NCBI RefSeq assembly: GCF_002419965.1
Contig: NZ_DIHC01000062.1
Span: forward strand, 83,288-147,287
DNA length: 64,000 bases
Direction: 5' to 3'
Source: Pseudomonas sp. UBA5706
Lineage (GTDB): Bacteria > Pseudomonadota > Gammaproteobacteria > Pseudomonadales > Pseudomonadaceae
Position 1 is the first letter of the stretch, and each line of letters starts with the position of its first letter. Below, in pieces: positions 51,845 to 59,958 of the stretch. The translations under genes were made by a program, and so were the position numbers. Below the pieces are notes generated by a model. It ran no database searches. It worked only from the letters and a program-made list of their open reading frames with translations, and was not told the DNA's origin.

Positions 51845-52942
51845 ATGCGTTCGTCCCATCCGATCCGTTGTGCCTTAGTTGCTGCAGTAACCGCCGTTAG
51901 CTTGGCAACCTTGGCCGGTTGCGCTCGCGATCCGGAAAAACCTACCTTGTCGGAATTAGCTGTCAGCTCGACCAAAAGCATGTTCCGCACTGACAGCGAC
52001 ATGCAGAAAGTGCTTAACGCCCAAGCGGCGTTCGATCCTAAAGCTATTGAAAAAACCACGCCGGAGGAAGCCCGTAAACAGCCTACTGTGGCTGATGGCG
52101 TAAAGCGGGTACTGGCCGACCAGAAGCGTGACAGCAGCCCCACAGCACTGGTCCCGGGCGTGGCAACCCATGAGATCACCGTAGCCGGTGCTGCAGGGAA
52201 CTTGCCAGCAACCGTCTATACCCCTGCTGGTAACGGACCATTCCCGGTAGTGCTGTATTTCCACGGCGGCGGTTGGGTGATCGCGGACCGCACCGTGTAT
52301 GACGGTGGCGCCCGCGGCCTGGCCAAGCAGGCCAATGCTATCGTGGTGTCAGTGGACTACCGTCGCGCGCCTGAATATAAATTCCCGGCAGCGCATCTAG
52401 ACGCTGTTGCTGCCTACCGCTGGCTCACTACCAACGCTGCTAGCATTGGCGGAGACCCTAAACGCCTAGCGTTGGCCGGCGAAAGCGCCGGCGGCAATCT
52501 GGCGCTCGCCACTGCTGTGGCAGCACGCGATCAGGGCCTGACCTCGCCCAAGAGTGTGATTGCTGTGTACCCAGTGGGGCAGACCACGACCAACACCGAG
52601 TCGTACTTGAAATACGCTGACGCCAAGCCACTCAATCGCCCCATGATGCTTTGGTTCGTGGCCAATGTGACCAAAAGCTCTGCCGATCTGAAGGATCCAC
52701 GTCTGGATCTTGTGCACGCCAACCTTCACGGTCTGCCGCCAGTGACTCTGATCAATGCCGAGATCGACCCGCTGTGTGATGACGGTGCGCAACTGGAGCA
52801 GGCGTTGCGAAACCAGGGCGTAAGCGTGGAGCGCAAGCTGTATGACGGCGTGACCCACGAGTTTTTCGGCACCGCTGCGGTGGTGGAAAAGGCTCAGGAA
52901 GCACAGGCCTATGCCGGCGCTCGGCTGAAGGCAGCATTCTAA
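51845..52942 (+). CDS. HSL-family alpha/beta hydrolase lipoprotein, copy 2
   Basis: 365 residues with lipobox L-A-G-C, HGGGW, GESAGG and THEFFG, as in copy 1. Four residues differ from copy 1: L46M, I71T, D74E and an Arg-to-Cys change that turns DPLRDDG into DPLCDDG next to the catalytic Asp. Upstream sequence is also shared back to about 51708 and downstream to about 53290, so the duplicated unit is at least 1.5 kb. Function as for copy 1: envelope esterase of unknown substrate. Confidence 0.93.
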   Translation: MRSSHPIRCALVAAVTAVSLATLAGCARDPEKPTLSELAVSSTKSMFRTDSDMQKVLNAQAAFDPKAIEKTTPEEARKQPTVADGVKRVLADQKRDSSPTALVPGVATHEITVAGAAGNLPATVYTPAGNGPFPVVLYFHGGGWVIADRTVYDGGARGLAKQANAIVVSVDYRRAPEYKFPAAHLDAVAAYRWLTTNAASIGGDPKRLALAGESAGGNLALATAVAARDQGLTSPKSVIAVYPVGQTTTNTESYLKYADAKPLNRPMMLWFVANVTKSSADLKDPRLDLVHANLHGLPPVTLINAEIDPLCDDGAQLEQALRNQGVSVERKLYDGVTHEFFGTAAVVEKAQEAQAYAGARLKAAF

Positions 52943-53051
52943 CCAGCCCTCTGGCTGCTGCGATGTCAAACCGTAGCAGTCAGCACCTTGGCTTACAGCT
53001 GGGTAAGATCGTAGCTACCGTATGAGTCGCCTCTGGTTTCATAGACACCTC

Positions 53052-53104
53052 AGCCTTGTGGATCTGATTGCCCGGTTCGCCGACAACAATGACAAGACCG
53101 AAGC
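53052..53104 (+). pseudogene. short RTX-tail relic behind esterase copy 2
   Basis: Codons LVDLIARFADNNDKTEAG match DLIARFADNNDKIEV of the longer relic behind copy 1. The rest of the RTX tail has been deleted, joining directly to the shared hairpin segment. Confidence 0.7.
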
Positions 53105-53174
53105 TGGCAATCACTCTTGCGGGATTGTGGGAGGCCGGGGAGGGGTACTCAAGGTGTCGCTCCTCTTGCTGGCC

Positions 53175-53211
53175 GCTGTAATCCAGGGCTCAAGTCTCCT
53201 TGGATTACAGC
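53175..53211. repeat. 14-bp hairpin in the esterase module, copy 2
   Basis: GCTGTAATCCAGGG, nine-base loop, CCTTGGATTACAGC. It is one base away from perfect; otherwise the same as 8512-8548. Confidence 0.8.
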
Positions 53212-53405
53212 GATTACTCGGACATGAGAAAACGCTGGGGTCAGACGCGTTCAGTAGCAAATGTCTACTTTTTCTTTTTGTCTGGGGTTTGAGTCAGTGC
53301 CGAACCAGCGACTGATTTTTCTGCAGCAGAAGCCGTCCAGCACGCACACCGTAGCGGTTGCGTAAGCTAAAGTTGCGTGCTGATAGCCCAGTTGCTCAGG
53401 CAGCG

Positions 53406-54080
53406 TTAGCCCACGTGGTCAATGTCAATAGTGGTGTGGCCAATGAGGACCACCTCTGCCTTATCAGCAACCACCAAATCGGCATTGGTGATCAACTGCG
53501 TGTAGTCGAATCCGGCTAGCGTGACCTGGAAAGCGTGCCCATCGGCCCCCGCTTCGCTGCTGCGCAGGTAGGTACGATCAGTGTTTTCATCGTAGGTCAT
53601 GCGCAAGGTACCGTCACGGCCGTCTCCCAAACCGGTCACGCCGAGCGCGGCGACGTCGAGCTTGTCCTGGCCCCAGATGAAGTCAGTGATCAGGTCGCTG
53701 CTACCGGCATAGCTGTCGGCGCTGCTCGTGAACACGAACCGGTCGTTGCCTGTACCGCCAGTGAGCTTGTCCGCGCCTAACCCACCGGTCAGCACATCGT
53801 CGCCGGCGTTACCCTCCAGCGTGTCGTTTCCGGCGCCGCCGTCCATACCGTCGTATCCGGCACTGGAGACCATCACATCGTTGCCCCCCCCGCTGACTAG
53901 CTGGTCGTTGCCGCCCCCACCCATTAGCAGTTCATTGGCCAGCCCACCACGTATGTAGTCATTGCCAGGAGTACCCTGCACGATGAGTTCGATCGCGTTC
54001 TTGCTGACCTGGCTACTGGCACTTGTGACCTGTAAATCCGTATAGCTGGTGACTTCCTTGATGCCGGAAATTTGGGTCAT
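53406..54080 (-). CDS. small RTX (hemolysin-type calcium-binding) exoprotein
   Basis: A 224-residue protein without an N-terminal signal peptide. Nonapeptide calcium-binding repeats run from about residue 37 to 105 (GTPGNDYIRGG, GGGGNDQLVSG, GGAGNDTLEGN, GGLGADKLTGG, GGTGNDRFVF). The C-terminal region (SDLITDF, DKLDVAALGVTGLGDG) is the type recognised by type I secretion systems. No enzymatic domain precedes the repeats and no transporter is nearby. It may be a small secreted matrix or accessory protein, or a truncated larger exoenzyme. The two esterase modules carry relics of a homologous tail. Confidence 0.88.
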   Translation of the reverse strand: MTQISGIKEVTSYTDLQVTSASSQVSKNAIELIVQGTPGNDYIRGGLANELLMGGGGNDQLVSGGGNDVMVSSAGYDGMDGGAGNDTLEGNAGDDVLTGGLGADKLTGGTGNDRFVFTSSADSYAGSSDLITDFIWGQDKLDVAALGVTGLGDGRDGTLRMTYDENTDRTYLRSSEAGADGHAFQVTLAGFDYTQLITNADLVVADKAEVVLIGHTTIDIDHVG

Positions 54081-54325
54081 ACCTGTTCCTTATCTGCGGT
54101 TGGTCCACAGCACGTGTGGTGTAACGCTATTAACGCCGTTTCGTTGCGGGCAATGGGCCGGTATCGACGAAGCGGCGATAAGAAGCGGGTCAATACACAT
54201 CGTTACGCGGTAGCCTTTAGGTGTTTGACATTCGATGCCAATGGCCGCTTTGGGTCGATAGCGGCCCCCCAAAGACCTTGGGTTTTGTCAGATTTCGGTA
54301 CTAGATGCCGTCAACGTAACGCCTC
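54081..54325. other. upstream region of the RTX gene
   Basis: No gene is supported. Holds the RTX gene's promoter region; AGGT precedes its ATG. Confidence 0.4.
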
Positions 54326-54545
54326 TTAATTCGTATCGGGAAGGCTTGCCAGCTGATCGAGCAGTTGGGCACCTACAGCGTCGAATCGCAGACGCGCTTT
54401 ATCCCAGAAGCCGCATGACAGCTCGTACTCGTACAGTGGCACGATCGGCAGTCGATGGATCTGCCAAAGGTGCCAGAGCAATCCCTGGCCCACCCCCTGA
54501 CGCTGATGCACAACCTTGATCTTGTTGATGTACATTCGGATACAA
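54326..54545 (-). pseudogene. C-terminal half of a GNAT-like protein
   Basis: The minus strand reads VYINKIKVVHQRQGVGQGLL, then WHLWQIHRLPIVPLYEYE and FWDKARLRFDAVGA. Q-R-Q-G-V-G-Q-G is the acetyl-CoA-binding motif A of GNAT folds. Nothing recognisable precedes VYINKI. The N-terminal half of a homologous protein, ending at the same VYINKIRVVH, is found at 60568-60849. Confidence 0.65.
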
Positions 54546-54690
54546 CGATGACGGTTCGACGATATTGCTTGCTACCTGGCCGCACTGATACCGCTGTAAT
54601 TGACCCTTGTTCTAAATTTATGTTTTTCATTGCCGATGGCTTCCGTACAGAACGCAGAAAGTTTCTGCGTTTGCCCTTCGGAGTTGCACC

Positions 54691-56316
54691 GTGAACCTAC
54701 GTTCTTTAAATATTGCGCCCCGTGCCGCCTTGTGTTTCGGTTTAATCACGCTGCTGGTCATTGCCCTCGGCGGCTTCGCATACGTGCAGCTAGGGAAGCT
54801 GCGTGGCACCGAGCAGGACATCGAAAAGAACTGGCTGATCAGCGTGCAGACCGCCGACGACATCCAGATCGCCCTGCTCGGCGCGCGCCTGGAGAGCATC
54901 CGTCTTCTGGCGACTTCGAATCCCCAAGAGCAAGCGACCGCCGTGCAGCACCTGGAAGACGCTAAGCGCATGCTCAACGAGCGCACCGACTTCTACCGCA
55001 ATAACCTCATTTCCGACCCAGAAGAAGGGGCCAAATTCGAGGCCGCAGCGGCGCTGATGAAGACCTATCTTGATGGACTGCAACGCGTCGTCGATCTTGA
55101 CGCTACCCAGCATGAGCAGGCCGTGACATTCGCCAACACTGAACAACGCGACCGTGCCGCAGCGTACCAGGTCAAACTCAATGAGTTGCGCCAGCACAAT
55201 ACCGACGGCGCTGCAGCAGCAGGCGTGACCGCCACTGAGGTGTATGCCCACAGCATCACCATCGTCGATAGTGTGGTACTCGCCGCGCTGGTGCTGACGC
55301 TGGTGCTCGCCACCCTGCTGACTCGCAGCATTGTCCAGCCTATGAGCGCCTCGCTGAAAATGGCCGAGGAAATCGCCGATGGCGACCTGCGTCTTATCCT
55401 GGAGGTTAAGGGTAATGACGAATCTGCGCGGTTGATGCGCGCGCTAAACACCATGCAAGGCAACCTGCGAAGCACCATAGAGCAGATCTCCGATGCTTCC
55501 GCACAGCTCAGTTCCGCCGCAGTAGAGATGACTTCCATCACCGAGAGCGCCAGCCTCACCCTGCAGCAGCAGAACAGTGAGATCGAGCAGGCCGCCACGG
55601 CGGTCAACCAGATGAGCGCCGCCGTCGATGAGGTCGCGCTTAACGCTAACTCCACCTCCGAAGCGGCCAAGGACTCCACACGCGCTGCCGCCACCGGTAA
55701 CCAGAAAGTCGGCGAAACCCTACATGCCATGCGCAGCCTAACGGACCGCGTGGAAATGACCTCTGAACAGGTGCAGGGCCTCGCTGGTCAGGCGCAGGAC
55801 ATCAGCAAGGTGCTGAGCGTGATCCGTGCCATTGCAGAACAGACCAACCTGCTGGCCTTGAACGCCGCGATCGAAGCGGCCCGCGCTGGTGAGCAAGGCC
55901 GAGGCTTCGCCGTGGTGGCTGATGAGGTTCGGGCACTGGCTCATCGCACACAAACCTCAACTCTGGAAATTGAACAGATGATTTCAAGTATCCAAGCAGG
56001 CACGTCACTGGTTGTGGATTCGATGAGCAGCAGCACCATCGAGGCACACAACACGCAGCGCACTGCCGACGAAGCCGGGATGTCACTGAAAGTCATCGCC
56101 GACTCGGTGCAACTGATCAATGACCGCAATCAGCAGATCGCCACTGCCGCGGAAGAGCAGGCTCATGTAGCTCGCGAAGTAGACCGCGCGCTCGTGAGCA
56201 TTCGCAACTTGGCGCTGCAGAGCAGCGAAGGCACGCAGCAAACCCTGGCCGCCAGCAATGAGCTTTCGCAGTTAGCGGTGAACTTGAATCAGATGGTAGC
56301 GCGCTTCAAGACCTGA
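54691..56316 (+). CDS. methyl-accepting chemotaxis protein (4HB-type, membrane), second copy
   Basis: A 541-residue chemoreceptor from a GTG start preceded by GGAG. Membrane segments lie at about residues 10-30 and 187-210 with a four-helix ligand domain between (GTEQDIEKNWLISVQTADDI, RLESIRLLATSNPQEQATAV), then HAMP (QPMSASLKMAEEIADGDLRL) and the signalling domain with EQTNLLALNAAIEAARAGEQ. No CheR-binding tail. It is a paralogue of the receptor at 1983-3608 with the same length but a diverged ligand domain, so probably a different ligand. Confidence 0.94.
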   Translation: MNLRSLNIAPRAALCFGLITLLVIALGGFAYVQLGKLRGTEQDIEKNWLISVQTADDIQIALLGARLESIRLLATSNPQEQATAVQHLEDAKRMLNERTDFYRNNLISDPEEGAKFEAAAALMKTYLDGLQRVVDLDATQHEQAVTFANTEQRDRAAAYQVKLNELRQHNTDGAAAAGVTATEVYAHSITIVDSVVLAALVLTLVLATLLTRSIVQPMSASLKMAEEIADGDLRLILEVKGNDESARLMRALNTMQGNLRSTIEQISDASAQLSSAAVEMTSITESASLTLQQQNSEIEQAATAVNQMSAAVDEVALNANSTSEAAKDSTRAAATGNQKVGETLHAMRSLTDRVEMTSEQVQGLAGQAQDISKVLSVIRAIAEQTNLLALNAAIEAARAGEQGRGFAVVADEVRALAHRTQTSTLEIEQMISSIQAGTSLVVDSMSSSTIEAHNTQRTADEAGMSLKVIADSVQLINDRNQQIATAAEEQAHVAREVDRALVSIRNLALQSSEGTQQTLAASNELSQLAVNLNQMVARFKT

Positions 56317-56683
56317 AATTAGCGTTTAATCTAGTATGGAAAATTGACCGATCAACGATCGGAACTTCATTCCTAGAGGCGCTGACAATGTGGTCGCTTT
56401 TCGAGTTAGCTCCGATCTTTCGCCAAGGCCAGAGGCTCCAAAGAAACCCAAGTTGACGATCGTCCGGCAGTCGCCGAGCATGAAAGAATGTGCGTGCTGG
56501 GCTTATAGACAGGGAAGTATCGAATCGCGAAATGCCACGCCTCAATCGGCCTCAAGCATCGTCACAGACGGCTGCGGGTCGAAAGCAGTGATCCACGGCC
56601 GACCGCTATCGCCCCAAAGCGTCGCTCAGCCCTTCGGCATCTTGCTGCGTCTTGACTGGGCGTAACGGCATATCCGTTAAATA
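56317..56683. other. intergenic stretch after the chemoreceptor
   Basis: An open frame at 56390-56665 exists but has no ribosome site or recognisable motif; I do not call it. Ends at the strong terminator 56684-56719. Confidence 0.4.
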
Positions 56684-56719
56684 GGCCCCCGGACTATCCA
56701 GCAGTCCGGGGGCCTTTTT
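56684..56719 (+). terminator. strong intrinsic terminator, also border of the small-gene array
   Basis: GGCCCCCGGACT, loop ATCCAGC, AGTCCGGGGGCC, then T5: a perfect 12-bp stem. The preceding TTAAATA and the whole stem recur in decayed form at 60928-60970, at the other end of the array. Confidence 0.95.
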
Positions 56720-56752
56720 CATGCCTTTCGGTGACCGGCTTGGGGTGAACGG

Positions 56753-56779
56753 GAAACCGATTTAGGCTGAGTCGGTTTC
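56753..56779. repeat. hairpin before the first array gene
   Basis: GAAACCGA, 11-base loop, TCGGTTTC. The overlapping sequence TTTAGGCTGAG and, after the hairpin, AAACCTGCCCTA recurs as TTTAGACTGAGCAAAACCTG plus CCCTA at about 61513-61536, where the hairpin part is deleted. Confidence 0.6.
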
Positions 56780-56814
56780 GGGCGCAAACCTGCCCTATCA
56801 GCAAAGGACGATGG

Positions 56815-57300
56815 ATGAACACAGATCTGTATGAAGTCAGTCTCTCTGGTGGCCACCCTGGTTATCAGAGCGTGAGCCTGCGGTGCCGCCCAGGCTACGA
56901 TAACCATGTGGTTGTCATGGTTGATGTACAAAAGTTGATTCACTATTCGGATCAGCACGAGCACCAAAGCTTTGTCGTCTCACCTGTAGAGGAGTGGGAC
57001 CAAGATAAACGCCAGGGCATCTTTGAATTTTTGGCACCACCTGGTCCCAAAGAGCGGCACGTTGAAATGCCGATCGTGTCCTTCAACGAGGTGAGGAATA
57101 AATCCAAACAGCCTTTCTTAAAGATGTTGGGACGTAGCTCTGAGCGCGTTTCGCGCTGGGTGGGGTACACCAATGGACGCCATCGCACACGTTATCTTCA
57201 TTTCGCGGGTGCGAAAAAAATGCCGGTCATGTGTCACAAGGATCAGGCGGCAGACCTGGAGCAGTATTGCGGCGTTCAGCGGCTGGGTAGCGAGACATAA
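56815..57300 (+). CDS. array gene 1: hypothetical protein
   Basis: A 161-residue soluble protein, MNTDLYEVSLSGGHPGYQSV at the start. AAAGGA lies six bases upstream. The N-terminal half is strand-rich (LRCRPGYDNHVVVMVDVQKL), followed by a basic segment (NKSKQPFLKMLGRSSERVSR) and a C-terminal part with one Cys/His pair (VMCHKD). No family recognised. First of eight same-strand small genes bounded by related terminator repeats. Confidence 0.75.
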   Translation: MNTDLYEVSLSGGHPGYQSVSLRCRPGYDNHVVVMVDVQKLIHYSDQHEHQSFVVSPVEEWDQDKRQGIFEFLAPPGPKERHVEMPIVSFNEVRNKSKQPFLKMLGRSSERVSRWVGYTNGRHRTRYLHFAGAKKMPVMCHKDQAADLEQYCGVQRLGSET

Positions 57301-57331
57301 TCAATTTCAGCACTGGGATCGGGCAGAAAAA

Positions 57332-57751
57332 ATGGACTACACCCTTGTCACGCATGTTTTCCGCGCTGAGCTTGAAAAGCTGAAGGGTTTGGATCAACTC
57401 CCAAGCCATCTGAAAAATTTTCCGCGAGGCTGCTGTGGCGTGGTGTCGGAGTTGCTTGGTGACTACTTGAGCTCACAGCTAGGCCTTCAGGTTGATTATG
57501 TGTGTGGAGAGAAGGACGGAGGCTCCCATGCTTGGATTGAGTGTGATGGTGTCGTTATCGACATCACCAGCGATCAATTTGAAGGTCGGCCGCCGGTCTA
57601 CATAGCTGTCAGAGACAGCTGGTACAGCTCTTGGCAGGAAGAGTCGCGGCACCCCGCAGTCCACCAACCAGGCGCATGGACGTATCAAGAGGAACGTGCG
57701 GTGCTTCGAGCAGTGCTCAATGGTGCCGGGCTCTCAAGCTCAGACTTATAG
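57332..57751 (+). CDS. array gene 2: transglutaminase/cysteine-peptidase-like protein
   Basis: 139 residues from MDYTLVTHVF. A possible papain/transglutaminase-type triad is visible in order: Cys in FPRGCCGVVSELLGDYL, His in GGSHAWIECDG, Asp in VVIDITSDQFEG. The Cys-helix, His-strand, Asp-strand order and spacing (about 45 and 12 residues) fit the transglutaminase-like fold. No signal peptide. The start is set at 57332 because its leader GGATCGGGCAGAAAAAAT is nearly repeated before array gene 3. The role is unknown; a deamidase, peptidase or effector-like activity is inference. Confidence 0.75.
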   Translation: MDYTLVTHVFRAELEKLKGLDQLPSHLKNFPRGCCGVVSELLGDYLSSQLGLQVDYVCGEKDGGSHAWIECDGVVIDITSDQFEGRPPVYIAVRDSWYSSWQEESRHPAVHQPGAWTYQEERAVLRAVLNGAGLSSSDL

Positions 57752-57768
57752 GAAACCGCCATGCAACC

Positions 57769-57789
57769 AAGCCCGCCCCGTGCGGGCTT
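57769..57789. repeat. array hairpin module A
   Basis: AAGCCCGC-CCCGT-GCGGGCTT, directly followed by GGCCAGTAGGAGAGGGACGC and TTTTCGCTCCCC. Compare module B at 58885. Confidence 0.8.
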
Positions 57790-57844
57790 GGCCAGTAGGA
57801 GAGGGACGCTTTTCGCTCCCCAGGATAGAGCAGAAAAAATTGCC

Positions 57845-58282
57845 ATGGCCACTGTCTTGAACTCTGTCATCCGCTACAAGGCTCGCAAACTCGCTCACGC
57901 GCACATCAAGCGAGCCCTCGAAAGTCTGAGGGATTCTAGTCCGTTTGATGTTCATGATTGCCAACGAGAAATCAACGCCAATTACTGGAAGAGGAAAAGT
58001 GTCGATTTCATGTTCAGCAACGCTTACGAGGGGCCTTGGTACAAGCTTGGGCAGGATGATGCACTGAAGGGGAGAAAACGATTCGACGTCCCAGCTTATG
58101 TAAAGGGTTGGAGGGATGAGATCTTGTCCCTAAGTTTCAATGGGTGGGTCAATCCCCACATCATCCAGCAGTACGGCTGGATCGACGGAGCGGTTGGGAA
58201 GGAATATCTCATTCTCAAACATCAGATAGATCAGCTGGATTGGGATGCTGCTCGACAAAAATCAAATCGTCCATTGGTCTAG
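57845..58282 (+). CDS. array gene 3: hypothetical protein
   Basis: 145 residues from MATVLNSVIRYKARKLAHAH; the frame is open back to 57761, but that would translate the hairpin module. Basic helical N-terminus, then NANYWKRKSVDFMFSNAYEG and WVNPHIIQQYGWIDGAVG. The leader GGATAGAGCAGAAAAAAT matches the leader of array gene 2 at 16 of 18 positions. No family recognised; soluble. Confidence 0.7.
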   Translation: MATVLNSVIRYKARKLAHAHIKRALESLRDSSPFDVHDCQREINANYWKRKSVDFMFSNAYEGPWYKLGQDDALKGRKRFDVPAYVKGWRDEILSLSFNGWVNPHIIQQYGWIDGAVGKEYLILKHQIDQLDWDAARQKSNRPLV

Positions 58283-58381
58283 GAAAACCCGCTCAGCTGC
58301 ACCCAAGCCCCGGACCTCAAAAGCTGGGACTGAGGTCGTCGAGGGGCATCAATTTTCGCGTCCGTAAATTAGGAGTACCGC

Positions 58382-58861
58382 ATGTCACAGATGACAGATC
58401 CGCATGTTGGACTGATCAGTTTCCAAGAGGCTTTCTCGGATGGGCGTATCCATCCCACGCCGTGCGCGAAGCAGCCCCAGCTTGTGATTCTTCACGATGA
58501 TGCCGAGGGAACCTCTCGGCTGACGTACGCGCTGATTGAAAATGGCGTCGTTAAAGCGATGGCTGTCTACGTGAATGTAGAGCCGATCAATGGAGTTCCA
58601 TGTTTTGGGCTTGGTTATGCGGTCGCGAAACCTTTCCGAGAACAGGGGCTGGCCTATGACATTGTTGAGGCGAGTATTGATGAAATCGGCTATGGCTTTC
58701 GGAAGCATCTGCCCCAATTCTATGTCGAGGCCATTGTGAGCGTAGATAACCTGGCATCGAACAAGGTAGCACTACGACTACTAAACGATAAACCCGACTC
58801 AATCACTGACAAGCTCTCAGGTGAGCCGGCGTTCCACTACGTTCGGCTCATAAAACATTAA
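58382..58861 (+). CDS. array gene 4: GNAT-family N-acetyltransferase-like protein
   Basis: 159 residues; AGGAG lies seven bases upstream of the ATG. The GNAT fold is suggested by strand 4 and motif A: CFGLGYAVAKPFREQGLAYD, with the R/Q-x-x-G-x-A variant of the acetyl-CoA loop, and by FYVEAIVSVDNLASNKVALRL, the N-x-x-S-x-x-V/L block. The substrate is unknown. Its intergenic leader (58285-58381) carries a diverged version of the hairpin module (AAGCCCCGG, GGGACTGAGG, TTTTCGC). Confidence 0.75.
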   Translation: MSQMTDPHVGLISFQEAFSDGRIHPTPCAKQPQLVILHDDAEGTSRLTYALIENGVVKAMAVYVNVEPINGVPCFGLGYAVAKPFREQGLAYDIVEASIDEIGYGFRKHLPQFYVEAIVSVDNLASNKVALRLLNDKPDSITDKLSGEPAFHYVRLIKH

Positions 58862-58884
58862 GTCCAGGAAACTGGATCTGCCAA

Positions 58885-58905
58885 AGCCCAGCCATGCGCT
58901 GGGCT
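58885..58905. repeat. array hairpin module B
   Basis: AGCCCAG-CCATGCG-CTGGGCT, directly followed by GAGGCCTTAGGAGAAGGGGG and CTTTCGCTTCTC. A second hairpin with arms GAGAAG/CTTCTC is included. Same order of parts as module A. Confidence 0.8.
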
Positions 58906-58947
58906 GAGGCCTTAGGAGAAGGGGGCTTTCGCTTCTCAATATCGATC

Positions 58948-59232
58948 ATGGAGTTTCGAATGCAGATCGTGAAAACCAAAGGGCACCTCATCTATAGCGC
59001 TAATCATGGAGCACCCAGCCACGCATGCCTTGGGAGTTGTCGGAAGGTTTGGTGGCCGGATGACGTCCCATCGGACGTCGCAATTCTGTTGAGTCCAGCC
59101 TGTCCGCAGTGCGGCGGGCCGCTGACGATGGATATCCCATCAGGGCATTACAGTGTGATTTCTGATAATGCAGGGATGCTGAAAAAAAACGGCGCAACGA
59201 TCACAAATGCTGGCCTCAACCTCGGCAATTGA
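58948..59232 (+). CDS. array gene 5: small putative zinc-ribbon protein
   Basis: 94 residues from MEFRMQIVKTKG; MQIVKTKG at 58960 is an alternative start. Two Cys pairs, C-L-G-S-C (near residue 33) and C-P-Q-C-G-G (near 57), could form a zinc ribbon. The C-terminal part is Gly/Asn-rich. No family recognised. Confidence 0.65.
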   Translation: MEFRMQIVKTKGHLIYSANHGAPSHACLGSCRKVWWPDDVPSDVAILLSPACPQCGGPLTMDIPSGHYSVISDNAGMLKKNGATITNAGLNLGN

Positions 59233-59250
59233 TCAGTAAGGAAAATTAGT

Positions 59251-59583
59251 ATGGCGAAGAAAGTCATCGTGAAAAGCGGCACGGTTTATAACACCCTCGC
59301 CGCGGCTAAAGCTTACTTTAATGCCTTACGGGAGGGGACGGCCATCGAGGGCAAGCTCTCAGATCCCGATCGAGCTGACGTGCTCGACATCTACCACCGT
59401 TATTGCCAACTCGACAGCTGGGGTGGAGAGGTGAAAGACACAGTTGATGTGGTTGCTGTATGGGACAACAGGGCACGTGGGCCAGGTCAATACGCTCAAA
59501 CGAAGGCCTTCGCAGTGGTTTCCGAGTCTGGCGAACGCTCCATTTTTAGCATCGGTCAAGCGTTGGCCAAAATAGCGGTCTGA
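59251..59583 (+). CDS. array gene 6: DUF3223-like protein
   Basis: 110 residues, starting 18 bp after array gene 5 with AAGG upstream. The layout VYNTLAAAKAYFNALREG, DRADVLDIYHRYCQLDSWGG and TKAFAVVSESGERSIFSIGQ follows the DUF3223 pattern (helix, helix, strand with F-x-V, then dG-x-x-x-FS). In that family the domain is often a fusion partner in plant and bacterial proteins of unknown role. Probably co-transcribed with genes 5 and 7. Confidence 0.7.
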   Translation: MAKKVIVKSGTVYNTLAAAKAYFNALREGTAIEGKLSDPDRADVLDIYHRYCQLDSWGGEVKDTVDVVAVWDNRARGPGQYAQTKAFAVVSESGERSIFSIGQALAKIAV

Positions 59584-59611
59584 TCAGTAACTCGGGAATC
59601 ACGGAGATAAT

Positions 59612-59860
59612 ATGCCACGTACTTACCCTCCAGGTTATTGCCCCGACAGATGTTCTGGTGGTCAATCAGATCGTCAGATGACCTTACAAGCAGGATTGCT
59701 GAATCAGCTACCAGTTGATGTTTGTGCTGAGATAGCAGCACATGGAGGAGCTAAGCGGTGCACATACTGCGGACTGGTGTACTTGTCACCCGCCAGCCCA
59801 CTTGGCGGTCGGCTAGGATTCTGGGATTCCGGTGTTCGAGGCCAGGGCTGGAAGAAGTAG
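59612..59860 (+). CDS. array gene 7: small Cys-rich protein
   Basis: 82 residues, MPRTYPPGYCPDRCSGGQSD at the start. C-P-D-R-C near the N-terminus and C-T-Y-C-G near residue 50 suggest a zinc ribbon. The spacing to gene 6 is 28 bp. No family recognised. Confidence 0.6.
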   Translation: MPRTYPPGYCPDRCSGGQSDRQMTLQAGLLNQLPVDVCAEIAAHGGAKRCTYCGLVYLSPASPLGGRLGFWDSGVRGQGWKK

Positions 59861-59958
59861 GAACAGACGCACTGCTGAACCCTGAGCCCCGGTCACTGGC
59901 ATCGCTTTAGCCAAGGGCGTAGCAACTAACAACTTTTTACTTTTTAAGGAATGCCATC

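Noticed and set aside
56390..56665. 91-codon frame after the chemoreceptor
   Set aside because: No ribosome site, low-complexity Ser/Pro composition, and it lies in a 3' gap before a terminator.
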